Shown here: positions 16,335 to 25,614 of the stretch, one piece after another
Numbering within the stretch: position 1 is the stretch's first letter
How the letters are laid out: every line of letters begins with the position of its first letter
Source of the DNA: Luteolibacter sp. SL250
GTDB taxonomy: Bacteria > Verrucomicrobiota > Verrucomicrobiia > Verrucomicrobiales > Akkermansiaceae
Reading direction: 5' to 3'
Assembly (NCBI RefSeq): GCF_026625605.1
Contig: NZ_CP113054.1
Coordinates: 558,001-622,000, forward strand
DNA: 64,000 nucleotides
The notes under the pieces: generated by a model
Database searches by the model: none
Seen by the model: the letters and a program-made list of their open reading frames with translations, nothing else
What the model was told of the DNA's origin: nothing
Program-made: the position numbers and the translations under genes

Positions 16335-16877
16335 ATGAATCTCCTGCTCGCCGCCGCCGCTGACAATCCAAACGTCCTGGAAGGAATCTCCAAGACCTTC
16401 GGTTTGAATGTGCCTTTCTTCGCCGCCCAGGTGGTGAATTTCATCCTCGTGATCTGGGTGCTGAAGAAGTTCGCCTTCGGCCCGATCGGCCAGATCCTCA
16501 GTGAGCGCCGCGAGCGAATCCTGGCTGCCGAAGAAAAGGTGAAGCTCATCGAAAAGCAGCTCGCCGAGTCCGAAATCACCACCGCCGCCGCCATCGCCAA
16601 GGCGAACGAGGACGCTTCCCGCCTCATCAACGAAGCGAAGGAAAGCTCCGCCGCATTCTCCGCGCAGAAGACCCAGGAAGCCATCGCTTCCGCCCAGCAG
16701 ATCCTCGCCAAGGCCGAGACCGCCGCCCAGGCGGAGCGCGCCGCCATCAAGGCGGAACTCAAGGCCGAGTTCGGCCGTCTGGTGGCCGCCACGACCTCCC
16801 AGGTCACCGGCAAGGTCCTCAACGACGACGACCAGCGCCGCATCAACGACGAGGCGCTCGCCAAAGTCGAAGGCTGA
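16335..16877 (+). CDS. atpF: ATP synthase Fo subunit b
   Basis: This 180-residue protein is the peripheral stalk. It has one N-terminal membrane helix (FFAAQVVNFILVIWVLKKFAF, about residues 28-48) followed by a long Ala/Glu/Lys-rich coiled coil (ERRERILAAEEKVKLIEKQL onward) typical of subunit b. Only one b gene is present, so a homodimer is expected. ATG 16335 gives the short hydrophobic N-terminus usual for the family; the frame begins upstream at 16302, within the intercistronic hairpin. Confidence 0.93.
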   Translation: MNLLLAAAADNPNVLEGISKTFGLNVPFFAAQVVNFILVIWVLKKFAFGPIGQILSERRERILAAEEKVKLIEKQLAESEITTAAAIAKANEDASRLINEAKESSAAFSAQKTQEAIASAQQILAKAETAAQAERAAIKAELKAEFGRLVAATTSQVTGKVLNDDDQRRINDEALAKVEG

Positions 16878-16906
16878 TCTTCCTCCACCCTTTCCGCCGC
16901 GCCTTC

Positions 16907-17299
16907 ATGAAAGTTTCGAAAACCGCCGCCACCGCCGCCCGCCGCCTGTTCGGCCTCAGCCACACCGACGGCAGGCTGGACAACAACAAGCTGCGCACGG
17001 TTTTCACCCGGCTGGCCGAGGACAGGCCGCGCGAATACCGCGCCATCCTCGCCGCCCTCCACCGCCTGGTCCGTCTCGATGTCGAGAAGCGCAAGGTGAC
17101 CGTGGAAAGCGCCGTTGAACTGGACCCCACCACCCGCCAGCGGGTCTTCAACGATCTTGCCCGCAAGTATGGCAACGATCTGGATGTCCAGTACCTCGTC
17201 AACCCCGTCCTCCTCGGAGGACTCCGCATCCGCGTCGGTGATGACGTGTTCGACGGTTCCGTCCAGGGCCGCCTCGACCGCCTCGCCAAAGCATTCTGA
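16907..17299 (+). CDS. atpH: ATP synthase F1 subunit delta (short form)
   Basis: This 130-residue protein lies in the normal atpH position. Its C-terminus has the family signature [20 protein letters not shown] followed by VQGRLDRL, which contacts subunit b. Usual delta subunits have about 175-185 residues, with a six-helix N-terminal domain that docks on the alpha subunits. Here only about 85 residues precede the conserved part, so the docking domain is reduced. No alternative upstream start exists in this frame. It probably works as a compact delta; identity is secure from position and signature. Confidence 0.9.
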   Translation: MKVSKTAATAARRLFGLSHTDGRLDNNKLRTVFTRLAEDRPREYRAILAALHRLVRLDVEKRKVTVESAVELDPTTRQRVFNDLARKYGNDLDVQYLVNPVLLGGLRIRVGDDVFDGSVQGRLDRLAKAF

Positions 17300-17339
17300 T
17301 TTCCGACCCTTCCGCCACCGCCAACCAGACCCGTCTCCC

Positions 17340-18881
17340 ATGAGCAGCATCCTCCAAGAACTCGAACAACAGATCGCCGGCATCACTTCGTCGGTCGAAA
17401 AAACCAATGTCGGCATCGTCCGCCAGGTCGGTGACGGCGTGGCGAAAGTCGAAGGTCTGTCCGACGTCTCGCTGAACGAAATGATCGAGTTCGACGGTGG
17501 TGTCACCGGCATCGCGCTCAACCTCGAGGAAAGCGAAGTGGGTGTCGTTCTTCTCGGCGACTACTCCGCCGTGACCGAAGGTGCGGAGTGCCGCAGCACC
17601 GGCAAACTTCTTTCCGTTCCTGTCGGTGAAGCTCTCCTCGGCCGCGTGGTCAACGCCATCGGCCAGCCGATCGACGGCAAAGGTGAGATCGCCGCCTCCG
17701 CCAACTACCCGATGGAGAAGATCGCCCCGGGCATCATCAAGCGGAAGTCCGTTTCCGTCCCGGTGCAGACTGGCATCATGTCCATCGACGCGATGATCCC
17801 GATCGGCCGTGGCCAGCGGGAGCTGATCATTGGTGACCGTGCCACGGGCAAGACCACCATCGCGGTGGACACCATCATTTCCCAGGCGATCCAGAACAAG
17901 GCCGCCGAACAGGGCAAGCTGCAGAACCACAAGCCGCTGTATTGCATCTACGTCGCCATCGGCCAGAAGCTCTCCAACGTCGCCCGGACCCAGAAGATCC
18001 TCGAAGACGCCGGTGCGATGGAATACACCACCATCGTCTCCGCCTCCGCTTCGGACGCTGCCGCGATGCAGTTCCTGGCTCCCTACGCCGGTTGCGCCAT
18101 CGCCGAATACCTCATGGACAAGGGTCAGGACGTCCTGATCGTGTTCGATGACCTTTCCAAGCACGCCGTGGCCTACCGCCAGGTGTCCCTGATCCTCCGC
18201 CGCCCGTCCGGCCGCGAAGCGTATCCGGGTGACGTGTTCTACCTCCACAGCCGCCTTCTCGAGCGTTCCGCACGCCTCTCCGAGAACGCCGGTGGTGGTT
18301 CCCTCACCGCACTGCCGATCATCGAGACCCAGGCTGGCGACGTGTCCGCCTACATCCCGACGAACGTGATCTCCATCACCGACGGCCAGATCTTCCTCGA
18401 GACCGACCTCTTCTACCAAGGCATCCGCCCCGCGATCTCCGTGGGTCTCTCCGTGTCCCGCGTGGGTTCCGCCTGCCAGACCAAGACCATCAAGTCCGTC
18501 GCCGGCACCACCAAGCTGGACCTCGCCCAGTTCCGCGAGCTGCAGGCCTTCGCCCAGTTCGGCTCCGACCTGGACGCCTCCACCAAGAAGAAACTCGACC
18601 GCGGTGCCCGCATCGTGGAGCTCTTCAAGCAGAACCAATACAGCCCGCTCTCCATGGAGCTGGAGTCCGTGTATCTCTTCGCGATGCAGAACGGCTACTT
18701 CGACGACGTCGCCGTCGCCGATGTGAAGCGCTTCCAGCTCGCCCTCGGTGAATTCCTCACCACCCGCAAGAGCGAGCTCCTCGACAAGATCCGCAACGAA
18801 AAGCCGGATCTCAAGAAGGACGCGGCCTCCGTGGACGCCGTGAAGCAGGCCATCGCCGACTTCAAGACCTCCTGGAAATAA
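17340..18881 (+). CDS. atpA: ATP synthase F1 subunit alpha
   Basis: This 513-residue catalytic-core subunit of F1 contributes non-catalytic nucleotide sites. It contains the P-loop GDRATGKT (165-172), the block [19 protein letters not shown], and the [17 protein letters not shown] motif with the arginine finger. Length is as expected for the family. ATG 17340 (MSSILQEL) follows a pyrimidine-rich leader with no Shine-Dalgarno. A longer frame from 17115 would lie inside atpH and is not used. Confidence 0.97.
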   Translation: MSSILQELEQQIAGITSSVEKTNVGIVRQVGDGVAKVEGLSDVSLNEMIEFDGGVTGIALNLEESEVGVVLLGDYSAVTEGAECRSTGKLLSVPVGEALLGRVVNAIGQPIDGKGEIAASANYPMEKIAPGIIKRKSVSVPVQTGIMSIDAMIPIGRGQRELIIGDRATGKTTIAVDTIISQAIQNKAAEQGKLQNHKPLYCIYVAIGQKLSNVARTQKILEDAGAMEYTTIVSASASDAAAMQFLAPYAGCAIAEYLMDKGQDVLIVFDDLSKHAVAYRQVSLILRRPSGREAYPGDVFYLHSRLLERSARLSENAGGGSLTALPIIETQAGDVSAYIPTNVISITDGQIFLETDLFYQGIRPAISVGLSVSRVGSACQTKTIKSVAGTTKLDLAQFRELQAFAQFGSDLDASTKKKLDRGARIVELFKQNQYSPLSMELESVYLFAMQNGYFDDVAVADVKRFQLALGEFLTTRKSELLDKIRNEKPDLKKDAASVDAVKQAIADFKTSWK

Positions 18882-18933
18882 TCCGTCTCCCATTCACCGG
18901 TTCCCCGCTTCCTGATTCTACCTTTCTCCCAAA

Positions 18934-19779
18934 ATGGCAAACCTCCGCGACATCCGCCGGCGCATCAAGTCGGTCAAAAACACCGCGCAGATCACACGCG
19001 CGATGCAGCTTGTCGCAGCCGCCAAGATGAAGAAGGCGCAGGACCAGGCGCTGGCAGGCCGTGACTACGCGACGCAGCTCAACGGTGTCCTCCAGGATAT
19101 CAGCGAGGGCTTCAGCGAGACGACCCACCCGCTTCTGGAAAAGCGTGAGGGCAACCGCGAGCTGGTCTTGGTGATCTCCACCGACAAGGGCCTCTGCGGA
19201 CCACTCAACACCAACCTCTCCCGCAAGCTCCGCGATGCGGTCTCCCCGGATGCGGACTACGTGACCGTCGGGCGAAAGCTGCGGATCATGCTGGAGAAGC
19301 TGGGCAAGGAGATCATCGCCGACTTCTCGGTGAAGGACCCGGTTCCGTTCGCGGATGCCCGTGCCATCGCCAAGCTGCTGGCAAAGCAGTTTCTCGACGG
19401 CAAATACGACAAGGTCTCCATCGCCTACACTAGGTTCGTCAACACCCTCAGCCAGACGCCGGAAATCGTCCAGCTCCTGCCGGTGGAACCTCCGACCGGG
19501 TATGCGGACGCGACGGATACCAACGAGTATCTGTTCGAGCCGACCACGGAGGAAGTGCTGGGCGCGATCCTGCCGCTCTATGTGAACTTCCGCGTGTTCC
19601 AGGCGCTCGTCGAATCCCGCGCTTCCGAGCACTCCGCACGGATGGTCGCCATGAAGGCCGCCACGGACAACGCGAAGAAGTTCATCAAGGAACTCACCCT
19701 CGAATACAACAAGCTCCGTCAGGGCGCGATCACCGCCGAGCTGCTTGAGATCACCACCGCCATGAAGGCCATGGAATAG
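18934..19779 (+). CDS. atpG: ATP synthase F1 subunit gamma
   Basis: This 281-residue rotor shaft has the conserved N-terminal coiled coil MANLRDIRRRIKSVKNTAQI (TRAMQLVAAAKMKKAQ follows), the STDKGLCGPLN motif and the C-terminal signature ESRASEHSARMVAMKAATDN. Both coiled-coil ends that penetrate the alpha/beta hexamer are intact. It lies in canonical order between atpA and atpD. Confidence 0.96.
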   Translation: MANLRDIRRRIKSVKNTAQITRAMQLVAAAKMKKAQDQALAGRDYATQLNGVLQDISEGFSETTHPLLEKREGNRELVLVISTDKGLCGPLNTNLSRKLRDAVSPDADYVTVGRKLRIMLEKLGKEIIADFSVKDPVPFADARAIAKLLAKQFLDGKYDKVSIAYTRFVNTLSQTPEIVQLLPVEPPTGYADATDTNEYLFEPTTEEVLGAILPLYVNFRVFQALVESRASEHSARMVAMKAATDNAKKFIKELTLEYNKLRQGAITAELLEITTAMKAME

Positions 19780-19781
19780 AC

Positions 19782-21360
<1,579 letters not shown>

Positions 21361-21365
21361 AATCA

Positions 21366-21451
21366 AGTTTGCTAGTTTTCAGTGTTCAGTTTTCAGGAGA
21401 GAAAGACTCCGAAAATTGAGCCTGAAAACTGAAAACTAGAAACTGAAAACT
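21366..21451 (+). repeat. Inverted repeat between atpD and atpC
   Basis: AGTTTGCTAGTTTTCAGTG (from 21366, continuing to 21397) and CCTGAAAACTGAAAACTAG (from 21421, continuing to 21451) pair as an imperfect long hairpin. It is the same repeat family as 19782-19887. Confidence 0.7.
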
Positions 21452-21456
21452 TATCC

Positions 21457-21870
21457 ATGTCTCTCCACCTCGAAATCGTCACCCCTGAGAAGAAGATCTT
21501 CTCGGACTCCGTTGATAACGTCTATCTGCCCGGTGCGGATGGCGAAATGGGCATCCTGCCCCAGCACGCGGGACTGGTGACGGCGTTGAAGGCCGGTGAG
21601 CTGCGCTACCAGAAGGGCGGCGTCACCTCCACCCTGGCGATCGGCTCCGGCTTCGCAGAGGTGGACCAGAAGAAAGTCATCGTCCTGACGGACTCCGCCC
21701 TCGGTGAGGACGAGATCGACGAAGCCGCGACCGAAGCCGCCATGAAGCGCGCCGAGGAGCAGCTCGCCGGTGTCGAACACAGCCTCGACGCGGAGGAAAT
21801 CGCCCACCTGCAGAACGTCATCGCCCAGGCGGCGGCGGCCCTGCACTTCAAGCGCAAGCACCGGAACTGA
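21457..21870 (+). CDS. atpC: ATP synthase F1 subunit epsilon
   Basis: This 137-residue protein has the N-terminal beta-sandwich signature LHLEIVTPEKKIFSDSVDNV, then LPGADGEMGILPQHAGLVT, and a C-terminal helical pair (EAAMKRAEEQLAG). It links the rotor to the c-ring and can inhibit ATP hydrolysis. It is the last gene of the atp operon and is followed directly by a strong terminator. Confidence 0.95.
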   Translation: MSLHLEIVTPEKKIFSDSVDNVYLPGADGEMGILPQHAGLVTALKAGELRYQKGGVTSTLAIGSGFAEVDQKKVIVLTDSALGEDEIDEAATEAAMKRAEEQLAGVEHSLDAEEIAHLQNVIAQAAAALHFKRKHRN

Positions 21871-21900
21871 TTCCGGGGGACACAAATTCCGAACCAAAGG

Positions 21901-21926
21901 CGGCGGTCATCACGACCGCCGTTTTT
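21901..21926 (+). terminator. Intrinsic terminator of the atp operon
   Basis: CGGCGGTC-ATCAC-GACCGCCG is a perfect 8-bp stem followed by TTTTT, 30 bases after atpC. It also lies just after the convergent peptidase gene on the - strand. Confidence 0.92.
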
Positions 21927-21937
21927 GTTGCCGGGAG

Positions 21938-23299
21938 TCATTTCACGCCCAGCCGGGCTTCGTGCGCCTTCTTCCACTCCGCGCCCAGCTCCCCAACGGA
22001 CTTGCCGGTCCATTCCTTCCACAGATCCTCGGAGTAGCCTCGGTGGATGGACAGGTTGAGCTTCCGCATGAGGTCCTTCTCATGGTTGCGGATGACCCAA
22101 TCCATGAAGTTGGCGCTGATGCGGTAGCTGCCGTCGTATTTCGCGCGGCTGACGTTGCCCTTGGTGATCTCCGCGCCTTTCACCTCCGGTTCGTAGAGGA
22201 ACCAGCGGATGTAGTCGCACGCGCCCTCCGTGACCCAGGTCGGCGGGCGTTCGATCTTCGGGCGTGGATCTCCCGCGAACTGGACGACGTGGACGATCTC
22301 GTGCACGGCACAGCCGATCGCCTCGCCGGTCTTGTTGTCGCGCATGAAGCTCGCGTTGAGCGTGATGCGGTTGCCGGTCGCATAGCCCGGCACTCCCTGT
22401 GCATGTCCCGGCAGGTTGGTGGCATTCTTCAGCGCGAAGTGGACTGTGTCCGGAGGCGTGTAGCCATCGACGGGGATCATCCCGATGATCTTCGGATACC
22501 AGATCTCCATCACGGGGATGAGCTTCTCCAGCGTCCACTGCCGGAGATCGGGCGCCTCGGTGGAGTCGAGGATGTAGCGGTATTTCCCATCCTTTGAGGC
22601 GACCGTGTCCACCTGCTTCCGCGGGATCTCCTCGGCGGGTGCATCCGCATCGATGACATCGATCTCGTTGTAGAACGTGTTGGAGAGGGAGTCTGCGGGG
22701 TCCGGCCGCTTGATGTCGAAAAGCAGGTGTCGGAATTTGTTCTTCCTGAGGATCTCACTCTCGATGGAAACCTGATGGCCCGGCCCACCGCCCGTCCGTG
22801 TGTCCGTCGTGTGGATGAGCTGCCAGCCACAGGAGGTAGGATCGACATCGCGCTTCGGTGAGCCGGAGAAATCCGCCGCTGTTCCCTGGGAGGCGTAGAG
22901 CTGATAGACTTGGGGCCCGCGTGAACCGGGGTGGAGGGAGGAGGTCCGGATGGTCCGGATCCGGATGGCCGATCCCAGGTCGATGGAGATCCGGCCGCCA
23001 TCGGTGCCCGGGGCGAAGAAGAAGCTCGCACGCGGATCGTCGTCTTTTGTGGGCGGTTTGCCGTCGTGGAGAACTTCGGGGGATCCACTGTTCCGGTCCG
23101 CGGTGCCATCCACGATCTTGAAGGTGGCTTCCGTCGCCGCGTCATTTTTCGCCGGCAGGAAATCCTGGGCATAGGCCAATGCGGGCGACAACAACGCGAG
23201 GAGACCGAGGGAGCGGAATCCGAGTTTCACGAGATGGAAGAGCAGGCCGTTCCGATGCCGGAGGGTCAGCGGGCCACGGTTGTCAGGAAGTGACGACAT
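21938..23299 (-). CDS. Secreted basic-secretory-protein family metallopeptidase with F5/8C-like domain
   Basis: This protein of up to 453 residues has a signal peptide (hydrophobic segment ending ALAYAQ at about residue 45). Next is a discoidin/F5-8C-like sandwich (about 60-230: HDGKPPTKDDD, ISIDLGSAIRIRTIRTSS, YQLYASQ). The C-terminal basic secretory protein domain has the zinc motif HEIVH (333-337), and the family block WVTEGACDYIRWFLYEP downstream carries the third ligand region. Plant BSPs with this motif are linked to defence; in bacteria such enzymes are extracellular peptidases probably aimed at glycan-bound protein, which is an inference from the sandwich domain. The true start may be internal, near LVKLGFRS. 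Confidence 0.75.
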   Translation of the reverse strand: MSSLPDNRGPLTLRHRNGLLFHLVKLGFRSLGLLALLSPALAYAQDFLPAKNDAATEATFKIVDGTADRNSGSPEVLHDGKPPTKDDDPRASFFFAPGTDGGRISIDLGSAIRIRTIRTSSLHPGSRGPQVYQLYASQGTAADFSGSPKRDVDPTSCGWQLIHTTDTRTGGGPGHQVSIESEILRKNKFRHLLFDIKRPDPADSLSNTFYNEIDVIDADAPAEEIPRKQVDTVASKDGKYRYILDSTEAPDLRQWTLEKLIPVMEIWYPKIIGMIPVDGYTPPDTVHFALKNATNLPGHAQGVPGYATGNRITLNASFMRDNKTGEAIGCAVHEIVHVVQFAGDPRPKIERPPTWVTEGACDYIRWFLYEPEVKGAEITKGNVSRAKYDGSYRISANFMDWVIRNHEKDLMRKLNLSIHRGYSEDLWKEWTGKSVGELGAEWKKAHEARLGVK

Positions 23300-23375
23300 G
23301 GGGTCATGTTACCAGCGTTCATCGGTGCGCCAATGATTATGAGTGATGCGTAGAATCGCGGTGCGGTTGTAGGTA

Positions 23376-24371
23376 TCATTCCGTTTCCAGCATCTGCCGT
23401 ATCTCTTCGTTGAAGCGCTCCGCCACGGCCTTCTCGAAGGTGAAAGGAAACACGGAATCCTCCAGATTGACCACGAACCGGTCCTGCCTGAACCAGTGAT
23501 TTTCTTCCGCCTCGAACAGGGGGAGCAGACTCACTGTCCCGATCATCATCATACCGAAACAAGGGATCAGCGTGCGGACGAGGATGTCGTTGTCCAGGCG
23601 GCGCTGGAAGGAACCGAACGAACTTCTGAACGCGACGGATACCAACGCGATGAGACCGGGAACCAAAAGGATGGGGATGAAATAAAGCGTCACCTTGTCG
23701 AACGTCTGTCGTGTGACACACCACCCGATCAAAGGGACATGAATTGTGGCGGCGGCCAACGCAATCCAAGTGATGACCGTCGACCATCCGCGCCCGAGTC
23801 CGAAGAAAGAGGCTCTGAGCCGCATCCGCCCCCGTGCGGCCAGGATGGCCGCCGTCACCATCATGATGAACAGGGAGGCGAAATGGGCGGCGGGCATGAG
23901 GCCGTACGTGCCCGTCAGGTTGAACTCCCGCGCGCCGTAGGGAGTAAGGCGTGAAATCGCCATCACGTAGGCGACGGGAAATACGAAAGAGATCACCGCG
24001 ATGATCGAGTAGTCCTTCCAATCCAGCAGTCGGACGATCTGCCTGCCCGTGGTCCGGATCATCCGCGGTGCGGTGGCGTGGTGAATCATCAGGATCCCCG
24101 AAGAGAGTCCAAGCAGGACCCATGGGGCCACTGTTAGGGTGCGCGAGAGAAAGGCGTGGTCCGCGTAGGAGGTCGGCAGAAGGAGTTGCTCGTCGAGGGG
24201 AGGTGGTTCCTCCACCAGATTGCTAAGCATGGCAATGTACTCCATTCCAATTCCAGTTCTGATCACGAGAGATTCGCGTCCCGTCTTTGCTTCGGTTCTG
24301 GCCTTGCGAGCGGCGGTTCTATTCTTCCAGTCATCCAGGATGGAGAGATAACGCTTCTCCTCCGCCTCCAA
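23376..24371 (-). CDS. Membrane protein, probably the C-terminal part of an interrupted gene
   Basis: The 331-codon frame from TTG 24371 encodes about six hydrophobic helices (WVLLGLSSGILMI, DYSIIAVISFVFPVAYVM, HFASLFIMMVTAAILA and others) with no known domain. It has no ATG at its 5' end. The frame is open back to 24423 and abuts, in the same frame, the TAA (24420-24422) that ends the preceding gene. The joined protein would read naturally as a helix (ITQISESLALSAGTLGLEAE) across the stop. It is therefore probably the second half of one gene split by a nonsense change, or a gene using a non-ATG start. Confidence 0.5.
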   Translation of the reverse strand: MEAEEKRYLSILDDWKNRTAARKARTEAKTGRESLVIRTGIGMEYIAMLSNLVEEPPPLDEQLLLPTSYADHAFLSRTLTVAPWVLLGLSSGILMIHHATAPRMIRTTGRQIVRLLDWKDYSIIAVISFVFPVAYVMAISRLTPYGAREFNLTGTYGLMPAAHFASLFIMMVTAAILAARGRMRLRASFFGLGRGWSTVITWIALAAATIHVPLIGWCVTRQTFDKVTLYFIPILLVPGLIALVSVAFRSSFGSFQRRLDNDILVRTLIPCFGMMMIGTVSLLPLFEAEENHWFRQDRFVVNLEDSVFPFTFEKAVAERFNEEIRQMLETE

Positions 24372-24419
24372 CCCCAGGGTTCCTGCGGAAAGCGCCAGGG
24401 ATTCGCTGATCTGCGTGAT

Positions 24420-25385
24420 TTAGCCCAATAAAATCACGCAGTTGATCAGAGTGGGATCATGGTCCGCAAGTCGTCGCTGCCAGTAGGTCTCGGTCATGCC
24501 GGCCAATCTGATGAATCCATCCCGGTCCCCACTCAACGCGAGCCGCTGGGCTTCCGCACAAATGGCACGGCTCAAGTGGTGCAGAGAGCTTCCGGGGAAA
24601 GGTGATGAGAATATGAAGTTGGAAGAGCGCAGCCGCTCTTCCCGGGTGGACCAGAGCAGCAGGGTGGTTCGTTTTTTGATCGCTTCCTGTAGATGGCTTT
24701 TGGCGGCGGGTTTCGCTGTTGCATCGGCGAGTGCCAAGATGGCTTGGGAAAGCTTCGCCGGTCCCTTGATCTCCCAGGAATCAGGATGCGGCTTTTCAGA
24801 CATCTTGACCGAATTCTTTGCGAGCCACGAAGCGTTGAAATAACCGAAGATTGCGTTGTTCGGATCAACCTTGCTGGAGAGATCCTGGAGATCCGGAGGT
24901 AGAGCGGATTTCTTATCCACATACACCCTCACATACTCCCCCAGCATGACCGGATCCTTATCCGCCATCCGGCGGAGGTGGAGGAGCCTTTCCTCGGTGG
25001 TCATTCCGGCCGCCTCCCCGAACAGGAATGCCTCTTGTTGGCGGGTCCAACCCCTTTGCCCGAGTCCCTTCCGGGCGTAGGCCAGAAATTCCTCATCGTC
25101 TTCCCAATCGTGATTCATCATCCGGTAACAGAATACGCCGCTGGTCACGTGGGACGTTCCCACGGAAAGGCTGAGGATCAGGACGACACCCAGCAGGATC
25201 CATCGCCACAGTTCGGGGTGGTTGGATCGCTTCACCTTGGCAAACCGGCCGAGCGCACGGCTCACCGTGCTTTCATCCGCTGTGGTGAGGCATCCGGCAA
25301 GTTCACGGCGGGCGGCGATCCGGAGTTCCAGATCGGGAATATCGCCCACAGTGGCATCGAGGAGGGCATCGTGGCTTTCCGGCAT
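24420..25385 (-). CDS. Membrane-anchored protein, probably the N-terminal part of an interrupted gene
   Basis: This 321-residue protein has a helical N-terminus (LELRIAARRELAGCL), one transmembrane helix (WRWILLGVVLILSLSV, about 58-76) and a large soluble helical domain with repeated short helices. It belongs to no family I recognise. The C-terminus ends abruptly at LINCVILLG before TAA, and the same frame continues open downstream for another 347 codons. See the entry for 23376-24371. Joined, the protein would be about 668 residues. Confidence 0.55.
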   Translation of the reverse strand: MPESHDALLDATVGDIPDLELRIAARRELAGCLTTADESTVSRALGRFAKVKRSNHPELWRWILLGVVLILSLSVGTSHVTSGVFCYRMMNHDWEDDEEFLAYARKGLGQRGWTRQQEAFLFGEAAGMTTEERLLHLRRMADKDPVMLGEYVRVYVDKKSALPPDLQDLSSKVDPNNAIFGYFNASWLAKNSVKMSEKPHPDSWEIKGPAKLSQAILALADATAKPAAKSHLQEAIKKRTTLLLWSTREERLRSSNFIFSSPFPGSSLHHLSRAICAEAQRLALSGDRDGFIRLAGMTETYWQRRLADHDPTLINCVILLG

Positions 25386-25470
25386 GAGGGGAAGGATTAG
25401 CGGATGGGCGCGAGTGGGGCAATGCGGAAGCGTCTCTTGATCCCGGCGGCGGAGTCGCCTTTGAGAATCT

Positions 25471-25608
25471 GGTAGGGTCGGACCGGCCCCGGTCCGCCGT
25501 GGCTTCCGGTGGATAGGCCTCCGGCATCTCTAACAGAAGAGATGTCAGAGGCCTGACCGCTTTACAGCTTCGGCGCGCCCGGCCTTTACAGGGCCGCCAC
25601 GCCCTACC
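25471..25608. repeat. Intergenic repeat region with nested palindromes
   Basis: The region is bounded by GGTAGGG (25471) and CCCTACC (to 25608). A strong hairpin lies inside it: AGGCCTCCGGCATCTCT pairs with AGAGATGTCAGAGGCCT (25515-25554). The rest has GC-rich arms (GGACCGGCCCCGGTCC, 25480-25495). It looks like a mosaic of REP-type palindromes between the interrupted gene and the TonB receptor gene. Confidence 0.55.
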
Positions 25609-25614
25609 TTTTTG

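Noticed and set aside
17199..18893. 564-codon - strand frame across atpA
   Set aside because: Shadow of atpA; the composition is His/Gly/Asp-rich with no domain.
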